NCBI GenBank assembly: GCA_022432975.1
Contig: CM039508.1
Span: forward strand, 28,523,008 to 28,587,007
Source: Begonia masoniana
Lineage: Eukaryota > Streptophyta > Magnoliopsida > Cucurbitales > Begoniaceae
Length of the DNA stretch: 64,000 nt
Direction of reading: 5' to 3'
Shown here: one piece after another, positions 22,692 through 33,136 of the stretch
Position numbering within the stretch: the stretch's first letter is position 1
Layout: each line of letters opens with the position of its first letter
The notes under the pieces: model-generated
What the model was told of the DNA's origin: nothing
Database searches by the model: none
Seen by the model: only the letters and a program-made list of their open reading frames with translations
Translations under genes and position numbers: made by a program

Positions 22692-23866
22692 CATTCCATT
22701 ATTCATCATTCGTATTCCTCAATCATATTCCTCGTTCATGTTGTGTGAATTAAGAGAGGATTTGTGCCGGTAAAGGGGGTTGACAGTGAGAGTGTACATA
22801 ATCCCTTGCGAGTCGTAATCATGGTCCTTTCTTTTGGACAGTGACATACGTCAAACCGCTCCCAACCCTCACTTAATTCACGTTGCATAAGATTTACTTC
22901 ATTATCTTACTTTATTCATGAGGAAACCATGCTCTTAAAACATTTTCATATGCATAAAATAGTCATGATGCATGTACATGGGAATTCTTAAATCATCAAG
23001 CTACAAAACAGAGCACTATCCAACATGGAACCTTACCATTGAACTAATCATCAACATAAATGCTAGTCAGTAACATAAGGAACTACTAATCATCGTATGA
23101 GTTTCTACCTAGCATCCTTTGATGTAGGGTCCTAAAGACCGAGAAACCTATACTTTCACTTACCTGGTCTCCTTAGCAATTTGAGCTACTTTCTCTTCAA
23201 ACTTCTTCACCTAAAACATTTACATTGCAGTAGTTAAAACAAAATCCTATTAGTTCTAATCACAAGTCATCCTAGGATCTAATAGCTATAGTCACTCCCG
23301 AATCCTTAGTATAGTTCTCTGTGCAGTTTGAAATCCAAAATCCAAAACAGACAGATTCGATTAGCGATAACTCAGGGTTGGTTGCTTAATGTCCAAAATC
23401 GATTCGGAATGACATTACCACTTTCAGATTTTAAAATACCCTTACTAATACTCGGCCATCGAAGAATCCAGAACTTCAACACATAGCTAAAAACAGAGCT
23501 TAACGACTAAAAGATAGCTACATTGCCAAACTCGTACCTCGAGCACAAAGTAGCCGAGAAGCAGCAAGGAAACCAATCGTCGAAGGAGGGATTTCCAGCT
23601 GACAGAGAGCGAGAGCTCGGGAGGGGAAATCTCCGAGAGTAAGAGATGACGGCTACAGTGGTTTAAATGAGGTTTGAATCCTTTCCTTTTTCTTTAAATA
23701 CTGGTCTCAATCCTCCATTATTACAACTTTGCCACTCAACCTAGTTTAAATCCACATGTAATTAATTAAGCTTGGCACAAAACTCTAAACCGTGAAGATT
23801 GAATATTCATGACCGTTAATACATTTAGGAAGTCACCTGGTTGAAGTTGTCGGGTGTTACAGAGTT

Positions 23867-25505
23867 ACCATCTTTGTCAACATATCTGCTGGATTCTCCT
23901 TCGTATGAATCTTAACTAGTCTCAACAATTGTCGATCCATAACTTCGCGTATCCAATGATATCGAATATCAATATGCTTCGTACTAGAATGGTACATGGA
24001 GTTCTTGCTCAAATCGAGAGCACTTTGACAGTCACAATGTACCTTGTAGTCTTTCTGCTTGATTCCAAGTTCTTGGAGATATCGCTTTAGCCACAACATT
24101 TCTTTCCCAGCTTCAGCGGCAGCAATATATTCTGCTTCTGTTGTGGATAAAGCAAAGCTCTTCTGCAGTCTTGACTGCCATGAGACAGCTCCCCCTGTGA
24201 AAGTATAGATAAATCCTGAAGTAGATTTTCTACTATCAATATCTCCGGCCATATCTGCATCTGTATAGCCCTCCAAGATTGAATCAGCTCCCCCGTAACA
24301 GAGACATATTTTAGTAGTACCCTTTAGGTACCTGAGAATCCACTTTATTGCTTCCCAATACTCCTTCCCAGGGTTAGAGAGAAAACGACTTACCATTCCT
24401 ACTGCATGAGCAATATCTGGTCTTGTACACACCATTGCATACATCAGACTTCCAACTACTGAAGAATACGGTACTGATGATATTTTCCCAATCTCTTCCT
24501 TGGATGAAGGGCATGCACTCTTGCTCAACTTGAAATGATTGGCAAGTGGAATGCTGACTGGTTTGACGTTGTTCATGTTGAACCTCTCGAGCACTCGTTC
24601 AATGTACTACTCCTGAGATAACCATAACCGTCGTTTGTTTTTGTCTCGAACAATCTGCATTCCCAAAATCTGTTGAGCTGGTCCCAAGTCCTTCATTTCA
24701 AAAGACTTTGAGAGTTCATTCTTCAGTTGACTAATCTTCGTTGCATCTTTTCCTACGATCATAATATCGTCTACAGAAAGTAGAAGTGCAACGAAACTCT
24801 CGTCTGAAAATCTCTAAATGTAAACACACTCATCTACAACAGTTTTCTTGTAGCCTTGACTCACCATGCACGAGTCAAATTTTTTGTACCACTGTCTTGG
24901 TGCCTGCTTCAAACCGTACAAGCTTTTCTTAAGCTTGCAAACGAGGTTATCACCTGAAACCTCAAAACCTTCTGGCTGCTCCATATAGATTTCTTCTTTT
25001 AGATCTCCGTGAAGAAAATCTGTCTTCACGTCCATCTGTTCAAGCTCCAAGTTCATACTTGCTACCAAGCCAAGTATAACTCGAATTGACGTCATCTTGA
25101 CTACTGGTGAAAAAATCTCATCAAAGTCAATTCCCTTCTTCTGTTGGAATCCTTTGATTACCAATCGTGCTTTGTATTTCACCACTTTTCTGCAACCATC
25201 TTTCTACAGCTTGAACACCCATTTGTTTCTAAGTGTCTTCTTCCCTTTTGGAAGTTATACGATTTCATAAGTATGATTCTTTTGCAGAGATTCCATTTCA
25301 TCATTCATTGCTAACAGCCATTTTTCTTTATTCTTATGAGATACTGCTTCTTGAAAACTCTCCGGTTCTCCATCTTCAGTAAGCAAAAGGTACTTGGATT
25401 CTGTATATCTTCTAAATGGAATCTGTCCTCGTTCCGACCTACGAACTTCTGGAATAGTCTGAGGAGATTCACCATCATCTGGGTCTTGTGATGGTTATGG
25501 GACAT
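23867..25505 (-). pseudogene. Copia-3 reverse transcriptase and RNase H
   Basis: Minus strand from 25185 reads YKARLVIKGFQQKKGIDFDE, MDVKTDFLHGDLKEEIYMEQ, YGLKQAPRQWYKKF. TAG lies at about 24811-24813. The active site is LLLSVDDIMIVG (SVDD instead of YVDD). A second TAG in SQE*YIERV, near 24607, fits CAG>TAG. RNase H follows with GYTDADMAGDIDSRKSTSGF, STTEAEYIAAAEAGKEM, CDCQSALDLSKN, HWIREVMDRQLL and ENPADMLTKMVTL. It is cut at 23862 by the solo LTR; a few residues continue at 20508-20470. A short frame at 25311-25505 holds the integrase-RT linker. Confidence 0.9.
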
Positions 25506-26290
25506 CTAGCAGAACGGGTTTGTGGCTCCCTCTGCTCAACAACCCCTTCTTCCTCATCTTCTGCTTCTTGCATATCTTCTGGCACTATGTCAGCGTCTCT
25601 CTCGAACGGTTTTAGTGCAGCATCTGAGTTTTGACCATCAACATTTGACTTCTGAGACATTGTAGGCTTTTCAATGTCTTCTATTGTCTGGCTTTCATGG
25701 AACACAACGTCCCTACTTTTGATCACCTTTTTCTCCTTTGGATCCCCTAATCTATATCCAAATTCTTCATCTCCATAGCCAATGAAAATGCATGGAGTGG
25801 TCCTTGCATCGAGCTTCTGTCTGAGCTCTTTGGATACATGTGCGTATGTTAAACATCCAAATACTCTTAAGTGAGAGTATGATGGATTCTTTCCAGACCA
25901 CAGTTTCTCCGAAACTTCAAAATTCAATGGTACTGATGGTGATCTGTTGATTAGGTAACAAGCGGCTCTGACTGTGTATCCCCAAAATGGCTTAGGCAGC
26001 TTAGCCATACTGAGCATACTCCGAACACGTTCCATGATTGTTTGGTTCATTCTTTCAGCTACACCATTGTGTTGAGGGGTGCGAGGGACCGTCTTCTCAT
26101 ACCGTATGCCGTATGTTTTGCAATACGCATCGAACACCTTGGAAGTGCATTCGCCTCCATTATTTGACTGGACACACTTCAACTTCTTCCCAGTTTCACG
26201 TTCTACTGTGACATGAAACATTTTGAAGTATTCAAACACCTGGTCCTTCGTCTTCAGAAAATAAACCCACACCCTTCGAGAAGCATCATC
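25475..26290 (-). pseudogene. Copia-3 integrase core
   Basis: Minus strand from 26290 reads FIDDASRRVWVYFLKTKDQV, then KCVQSNNGGECTSKVFDAYC. The second catalytic Asp is Asn (canonical SDNGGE has become SNNGGE, G>A). The Glu is intact in QHNGVAERMNQTIMERVRSM. FGCLTYAHVSKELRQKLDAR and IFIGYGDEEFGYRLGDPKEK are the usual copia C-terminal block. The N-terminal part of the integrase was lost with the Gypsy-B junction at 26291. Confidence 0.9.
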
Positions 26291-26849
26291 AATGAAATAA
26301 CACTTACATCATCTGGTAACTTAAATACACCTCATCTGCCGATCACTAGACGATAAAATTAAACTTACATCTTCCGATGGCTTAAACACTCTACATCTAC
26401 CGGTCACTGGGCGATGAAATAACACTTACATCATCCGGTAACTTAAATACACCTCATCTGCCGATCACTAGACGACAAAATTAAACTTACATCTTCCGAT
26501 GACTTAAACACTCTACATCTACCGATCACTGGATGATGAAATAATACTTACATCATCCGGTAACTTAAATACACCTCATCTGCCGATCACTAGACGACAA
26601 AATTAAACTTACATCTTCCGATGGCTTAAACACTCTACATCTACCGGTCACTGGGCGATGAAATAACACTTACATCATCCGGTAACTTAAATACACCTCA
26701 TCTGCCGATCACTAGACGACAAAATTAAACTTACATCTTCCGATGGCTTAAACACTCTACATCTACCGGTCACTGGGCGATGAAATAACACTTACATCAT
26801 CCGGTAACTTAAATACACCTCATCTGCCGATCACTAGACGACAAAATTA
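26291..26849. repeat. 122-bp minisatellite, about 4.6 copies
   Basis: acgacaaaattaaacttaca recurs at exact 122-bp steps (about 26355, 26477, 26599, 26721, 26843). The unit pairs two half-similar segments (tctaccggtcactgggcgat and tctgccgatcactagacgac). Confidence 0.95.
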
Positions 26850-28510
26850 AACTTCTTCACCTAAAACATTTACATTGCAGTAGTTAAAATAAAATTCTAT
26901 TAGCGAGCCTTAAAATTAATTTTTTCAGATTCAGGTCAACAGACAACTTCAAAAAGAGGGACTAATGTTAGAAAGAAATAGGCTTGTCCTACTTAATCTA
27001 TGATATTCATTATCGTAACTAAAACCATAAAAACATTAACCAGGGGTCTCATTTGCCATCCAGCCACAGAAATTGCACCCTGATCACCTTCCAGCAACCA
27101 AGCTCAGACATCATCATAGACTTTGGGATCCTCACCAGAAATCTCGTCACCTACATCATAAAGTTTAAACTATAAGCCTAATGCTTAGTAGATGCAATAC
27201 TAACAAGTATGCATGGAATGCTCATTTGAGAAACAAATGCTCATGATCTTTCTTATTTGTATTATACACAAAATCTCCATTCTTATTCATCATTCATATG
27301 CGAACAATCAATATTGCATCCGTATTCGTCATTCATATTCATCATTCGTATTCATCATTCGTATTCGTCAATCATATTCCTTATTCATGTTGTGTGAATT
27401 AAGAGAGGATTTGTGCCGGTAAAGGGGGTTGACAGTAAGAGTGTACATAATCCCTTGCGGGTCGTAATCATGGTCCTTCCTTTTGGACAGTGACATATGT
27501 CAAACCGCCCCCAACCCTCACTTAATTCACGTTGCATAAGATTTACTTCGTTATCTTACTTTATTCATGAGAAAATCCTGCTCTTAAAATATTTTCATAT
27601 GCATAAAATAGTCATGATGCATGTACATGGAAATTCTTAAATCATCAAGTTACAGAACAGAGCACTATCCAACATGGAACCTTACCATTGAACTAATCAT
27701 CAACATAAATGCTAGTCAGTAACATAAGGAACTACTAATCATCGTATGAGTTTCTACCTAGCGTCCTTTGATGTAGGGTCCTAATAACCGAGAAACCTAT
27801 ACATTCACTTACCCGGTCTCCTTAGCAATTTGAGCTCCTTTCCCTTCAAACTTCTTCACCTAAAACATTTACATTGCAGTAGTTAAAATAAAATTCTATT
27901 AGTTCTAATCACAAGTCATCCTAGGATCTAATAGCTATAGTCACTCCCGAATCCTTAGTATAGTTCTCTGTGCAGTTTGAAATCCAAAACCCAAAACAGA
28001 CAGATTCAATTAGCGATAACTCATGGTTGGTTGTTTAATGTCCAAAATCGATTCGGAATGACATTACCACTTTCAGATTTTAAAATACCCTTACTAATAC
28101 TCGGCCATTGAAGAATCCAGAACTTCAACACATAGCTGAAAACAGAGCTTAACGACTAAAAGATAGCTACATTGCCAAACTCGTACCTCGAGCACAAAGT
28201 AGCCGAGAAACAGAAAGGAAACCGATCGTCGAAGGAGGGATTTCCAGCTGACAGAGAGCGAGAGCTCGAGAGGGGAAATCGCTGAGAGTAAGAGATGACG
28301 GCTACAGTGGTTTAAATGAGGTTTGAATCCTTTCCTTTTTCTTTAAATACTGGTCTCAATCCTCCATTATTACAACTTTGCCACTCAACCTAATTTAAAT
28401 CCACATGTAATTAATTAAGCTTGGCACAAAACTCTAAACCGTGAAGATTGAATATTCATGACCGTTAATACAGTTAGGAAGTCACCTGGTTGAAGTTGTC
28501 GGGTGTTACA
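26291..28510 (-). repeat. Gypsy-B 3' LTR, truncated at its outer end
   Basis: It matches 33137-35579 but starts inside the 122-bp minisatellite, so the terminal ~400 bp with the CA end are gone. Leader signals on the minus strand: 47-nt exon-like block 27859-27813, then CCTACATC (27777-27770) and its complement at 27157-27150, then a 15-nt block 27150-27136. The TATA-like box is CAGTATTTAAAG near 28360-28340. Confidence 0.9.
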
Positions 28511-28523
28511 TCCACCCCTCCTT
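28511..28523 (-). other. Gypsy-B polypurine tract
   Basis: Minus strand AAGGAGGGGTGGA lies directly before the 3' LTR start TGTAACACCC. Confidence 0.9.
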
Positions 28524-28587
28524 AAACAAAATTTTCGTCCCCGAAAATTGATCAATTGAAGAGTTCTGGATATTTGTCCATCATGTC

Positions 28588-31500
28588 CTACTGTCTTTCC
28601 CATGTGGCTTCCTCGATACCATGATTCATCCATAAAACTTTCACCAGTGGAATCTCTTTATTCCTCAGAGTCTTAACTGCAGAATCCAATATCTGCACCG
28701 GCTTTTCTTCATACACCAGTGTCGGTTCTAACTCAATATCTGTTGGCTGAATAACTTGCGTCGGATCTCGTATGCATTTCCTTAACATTGACACGTGAAA
28801 GACATTGTGAACCCTTTCCAATGATGGAGGCAATTGCAACCTATAAGCTATACATCCAACCCTTTCTAAGATAGGGAATGGTCCAATAAATCGTGGGCTT
28901 AGCTTTCCTTTCTTACCAAATCTTAAGACTCCTTTAAATGGTGAAATCTTCAGAAAAACTTCATCATCAATAGAAAACTCAAGGTCTCTTCTTCTTTGGT
29001 CTGCATAACTCTTTTGTCGGCTCTGTGCTGTTATCATTCTTTTCCTAATAGTGGCAATTTTGTCTGACATCTGTTGCAAGATCTCGGGATCTAGAAGTTT
29101 TGCTTCACTGACCTCATCCCAGTACAAAGGTGACCTGCACTTTCTGCCATAAAGTGCTTCATAAGGTGCCATACCTATGGTAGACTGGTAACTATTGTTG
29201 TAAGAGAATTCAACCAAGGGCAGGTATCGACTCCACGATGTCTGGAACTCTAGCACACATGCCCTCAACATATCCTCAAGTATTTGAATTGTCCGTTCAG
29301 ATTGTCCATCGGTTTGTGGGTGGAAGGCAGTGCTGAAAGATAACTTTGACCCTAATGTGCCTTGCAAACTTTGCCAAAATCTTGAGGTGAACCTAGGATC
29401 ACGATCGGATACAATAGATAAAGGAATTCCATGCAATCTGATGATTTCTTGGACATACAGATCAGCAAGCTGGTCTATTGTGAAAGTCATTCTTACAGGT
29501 ATAAAGTGTGCCGATTTTGTCATTATATCAACCACGACCCAAATACTATCATGTCCTTTAGTTGTCTTTGGCAAACCTACAACAAAATCCATGGCAATGT
29601 TTTCCCACTTCCATTCAGGGATTGGTAGGGGTTGAAGAGTACCTCCTGGGCGTTGGTGTTCTGCTTTAACCTGTTGGCATACCAAACATGACTCCACATA
29701 CATAGCAACATCCCTCTTCATATTTGGCCACCAATAATGTAACCTTAAATCCCGATACATCTTGGTGCTACCAGGATGCACAGAAAAGGAAGAAGAATGA
29801 CCTTCAGCCAAGATCAACTCACGCAACTCCTTATCATTCGGAATGTACCATCGGTTCTTAAATTTCAAAATACCATCATTAGAGAGACTGAACTCCGAGG
29901 AGGCGTCCTTTAACTTACTCGTCATGCCACTATTCTCCTTTGAATCCTTTTGCTGTGCCTCTTTGATCCTGTCCAAAATAGTTGGTCGGATAAATAAATC
30001 AGCCAGTAAAGCTGACAGCTCGGGAACTATTTCCAATTCGAACTTTTGAACTTCCTTCCTCAAAGGTATAGACATGGTTGATATCGCGGGTTGAATTGTC
30101 GTTGAAATTCTACTTAAAGCATCGGCTACAGCATTAGCCTTGCCTGGATGATACTTAATTTCGAAGTCATAATCTTTAACAAATTCTAACCAACATCTAT
30201 GTCTCATGTTTGATTCCTTTTGAGTAAAGAGGTACTTCAAGCTTTTATGGTCAGAGAATACTTCACACTGTTGTCTATATAGATAATGTGTCCAAATCTT
30301 TAATGCAAAAACAACTGCGGCTAATTCCAAATCGTGAGTGGGGTAGTTCTGTTCATAATTCTTTAACTGCCTGGAAGCATAAGCCACGACCTTGCCGTCC
30401 TGCATCAAGACACACCCCAATCCAACTTTGGATGCATCACAATAAACACTAAACTTTTCTCCTTCAGTTGGGAGAGTCAAAAGTGGGGCTGTCGTTAACT
30501 TCAGCTTAAGTGTCTGGAAGCCATCTTCACAAGCTTCGGTCCAAGAGTACTTGGTGTCCTTCTTTGTCAAACTAGTTAAAGGCTTAGCTATCATAGAAAA
30601 TCCTTTAATAAACTTCCTATAATAGCCTGCCAAACCAAGAAAACTACGGACTTCACTGACATTCCTCGGCTGTGGCCAGTCCTTAACAGCCTGAATCTTG
30701 GTTGGATCTACTGATATACCCTCAGCAGAAATGACATGGCCTAAAAAGTTAACCTTATCCAACCAAAATTCACACTTGGACAACTTGGTATAAAGTTGTT
30801 GCTGTTTCAGGGTTGTCAAAACCATTCTTAGGTGTTCTTCGTGGTCAGTTTCAGTCTGTGAGTATATGAGAATATCATCTATGAATACAATCACAAACTT
30901 GTCCAAGTAATCACGAAACACTCGATTCATCAAATCCATAAAAGCTGCAGGTGCATTGGTTAACCCAAACGACATGACAAGGAATTCATAATGTCCATAA
31001 CGGGTCCTAAAAGCTGTCTTAGGTACATCTTCCTTCTTAACCTTCAGTTGGTAGTACCCCAAACGCAAGTCAATCATTGAAAACACCTTTGCTCCTTGCA
31101 ATTGATCAAACAAGTCGTCAATTCGGGGCAAGGGGTATTTATTCTTAATTGTCAACTTGTTCAGTTCTCGGTAATCTATGCACATCCTTAGGGAACCATC
31201 TTTCTTCTTAACGAATAACACAGGTGCACCCTAGGGAGAACTACTAGAGCGTATGAATCCCTTGTCTACTAATTCCTGTAGTTGGACTTTTAACTCCTTT
31301 AGTTCAACAGGTGCCATGCGATAAGGATTCTTAGATACGGGTAATGCCTCGGGATATGTATCAATTACAAACTCTATTTCTCTATCAGGTGGTAATCCTG
31401 GTAAGTCATCCAAAAATGCTTCAGGGAAATCTCGGACTATAGGAATATCTTGTAACTCTATCTTATTCCTCACCCGAGTATCCATTATACTAGCTAGGTA

Positions 31501-31671
31501 ACTATCACAGCCATCATTCAATATCCGTTGAGTCTCTAGCGAGGAGATAATCGGTATCTTACTTATTTTTGGTATAGCTTGGAAGGTATACCGATCTTCA
31601 TTAGGGGGTCGAAACTCGACTAACCCAGACCTACAACTTATCGTGGCATAATGCCTGGATAACCAATCCAT
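28588..31671 (-). pseudogene. Gypsy-B RT, RNase H, integrase and chromodomain-like tail
   Basis: The frame is open for 877 codons (31221-28588), preceded in the same frame by a protease-RT linker after one TAG at 31231-31233 (TGG>TAG in [11 protein letters not shown]). RT has [20 protein letters not shown] and an intact [10 protein letters not shown]. RNase H has [35 protein letters not shown] sequence and [15 protein letters not shown]. Integrase has the HHCC region ([34 protein letters not shown]) and D, D, E in [23 protein letters not shown] and [19 protein letters not shown]. The end [19 protein letters not shown] is the Tekay tail. The whole RT-to-tail part looks catalytically competent, but no initiation codon context supports separate expression. 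Confidence 0.93.
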
Positions 31672-32973
31672 TCATAATATAACTTCATATCCCTTCATGT
31701 CAACTACAATCAGTTCTACATATAACTTCTTATCTCCTAAGGACACAATATCGCCTTTCAATATCTGCTCAGAATACAAGGATCTTCCTGATGGTAACAT
31801 CACACTATATGGCCTATCAGCTGGTAAGTATTCTAACTTATGCTTACACGCAAATAAGGTTGCAATAAATGAGTGTGTGGCTCCCGTGTCTATAAGTGTA
31901 TAAGCAGAAATTCCACAGATCATAATTGTACCTGTTATGACCGTATGCTGCATGGTATCTTCATCTTCCATCATAGCAAAAACTCGGGGCATTACTCTTG
32001 CTCGGTTTGGGTCAAGTGGCATGGGACAGTCTCTGACTATGTGTCCAACTTTATCACACCTGTAGCATCGGCCAGAATGCAACTTGCATTTGCCATGGTG
32101 GTTCTTCTAGCAGTTGGAGCATAGAGGGGCCAATGGTCGTTTTCCCTTCCCTTGGTCTTCATTTGGATTGAAGGGTCTCTTTATACCTTGCTGTTGTTGT
32201 TGTGGCCCCCTATTCTGTTGCGGCTGCCATCCTTTGTTCTGACGTGGTGGCGGCTGATTTTCCTTCGTGAATTTCCTTGGCTGCTCACGCTGCGCATATG
32301 CTGTCATTTCAGCCTCTTCCAGCTCCAAGGCCTTAGCCGTCACTTCACCATAAGGTACATTGTGTATTCCAGCAGCCTTTACCTTCATGTACAAACTTGG
32401 CTTCAGTCCTTGAACAAATTGGTAAATCCTGTCCTCATCATCCTCAACCAATCAGGGAGCAAACCGTGATAAAGCATCAAATTTGCATATATAATCCGTC
32501 ACAGAGCCAGTTTGTCGCAGATTCATGAACTCCTTCTTCTTGTTGGCCCGAACAGTCCTATTGAAGTACTTGTCAAAGAAGGCAGTCTTAAACATTTCCC
32601 AGGTCATAGCTCCTGCATTAGCGGCGTTCTGGATTGAATCCCACCAATGCCTTGCACTCAATTCCAGATGAAAGACAGCATATGTGACCTTATCTTCTTC
32701 ATCAACCTTTGCATACTTAAACATGTCCTCCATCTTTCGAACCCATTCCTCAGCATAAATAGGATCTGAAACATGTCCATTGAATACCGGGGGTCGAAGC
32801 CGGTGGAAACGCTCACCCCCATGATCATGAGTTGCATTAGTACTGGAGTTGCCTTGTTCCTCTCTGACAGTCATCAGCTGTTCGATCTTGCGGGATTGGC
32901 GCATGACCAACTCTGTCAACTGAGCATTGGCATTGCTATCCTCATTGGTCTCTCTCTGCTAACCTCTAACCAT
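31672..32973 (-). pseudogene. Gypsy-B gag, zinc knuckle and protease
   Basis: ATG at 32973-32971 starts MVRG, followed at once by TAG (32961-32959). Other in-frame stops are TGA 32454-32452 (RFAP*LVEDD, likely CGA>TGA), TAG 32109-32107 and TGA 31674-31672 (VIL*MDWLSRH; family GMDWL). No frameshift occurs. Motifs: RHWWDSIQNAANAGAMTWEM, FFDKYFNRTVRANKKKEF, a Gln/Pro-rich linker, the knuckle CYRCDKVGHIVRDC and the protease YTLIDTGATHSFIA. All pieces lie in the frame of the downstream pol, so the original product was one polyprotein of about 1460 residues. Confidence 0.92.
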
Positions 32974-33120
32974 TTTGGGATTCCTAGACAAATAGTTATA
33001 GATACATCTTAACTTAATGACATTTACTGAAATCATAAATACTTACAGTTGCTGGAGTGTACTCAGATGACAATCTGTGCTGGGAGGCAGTCTGCAGAAT
33101 CGATTTTAGAACCCGGTTTC

Positions 33121-33132
33121 GCTTTGATATCA
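33121..33132 (-). other. Gypsy-B primer-binding site, decayed
   Basis: Minus strand TGATATCAAAGC differs from TGGTATCAGAGC by two G>A changes and lies four bases after the 5' LTR. Confidence 0.8.
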
Positions 33133-33136
33133 TAAT

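Larger units (their letters stand above)
20514..23861 (-). mobile_element. Solo LTR of the Gypsy-B family, 3348 bp, repeat-expanded
   Basis: Plus strand starts TGTAACGACCCC and ends GGGTGTTACA, with a perfect GAGTT duplication (20509-20513, 23862-23866). It matches the Gypsy-B LTRs (33137-35579) throughout. It is about 900 bp longer because of the 13-bp array and an 816-bp-offset tandem duplication. It has no internal coding sequence. It interrupts the C-terminal end of Copia-3 RNase H. Confidence 0.92.

Noticed and set aside
22156..22773. 205-codon frame of His/Ser/Ile/Phe repeats
   Set aside because: It is a translation of the 13-bp simple array with no plausible start or context.
28588..31221. 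877-codon frame as a host gene
   Set aside because: All domains (RT, RNase H, integrase, chromodomain-like tail) are those of a gypsy element lying between its LTRs.
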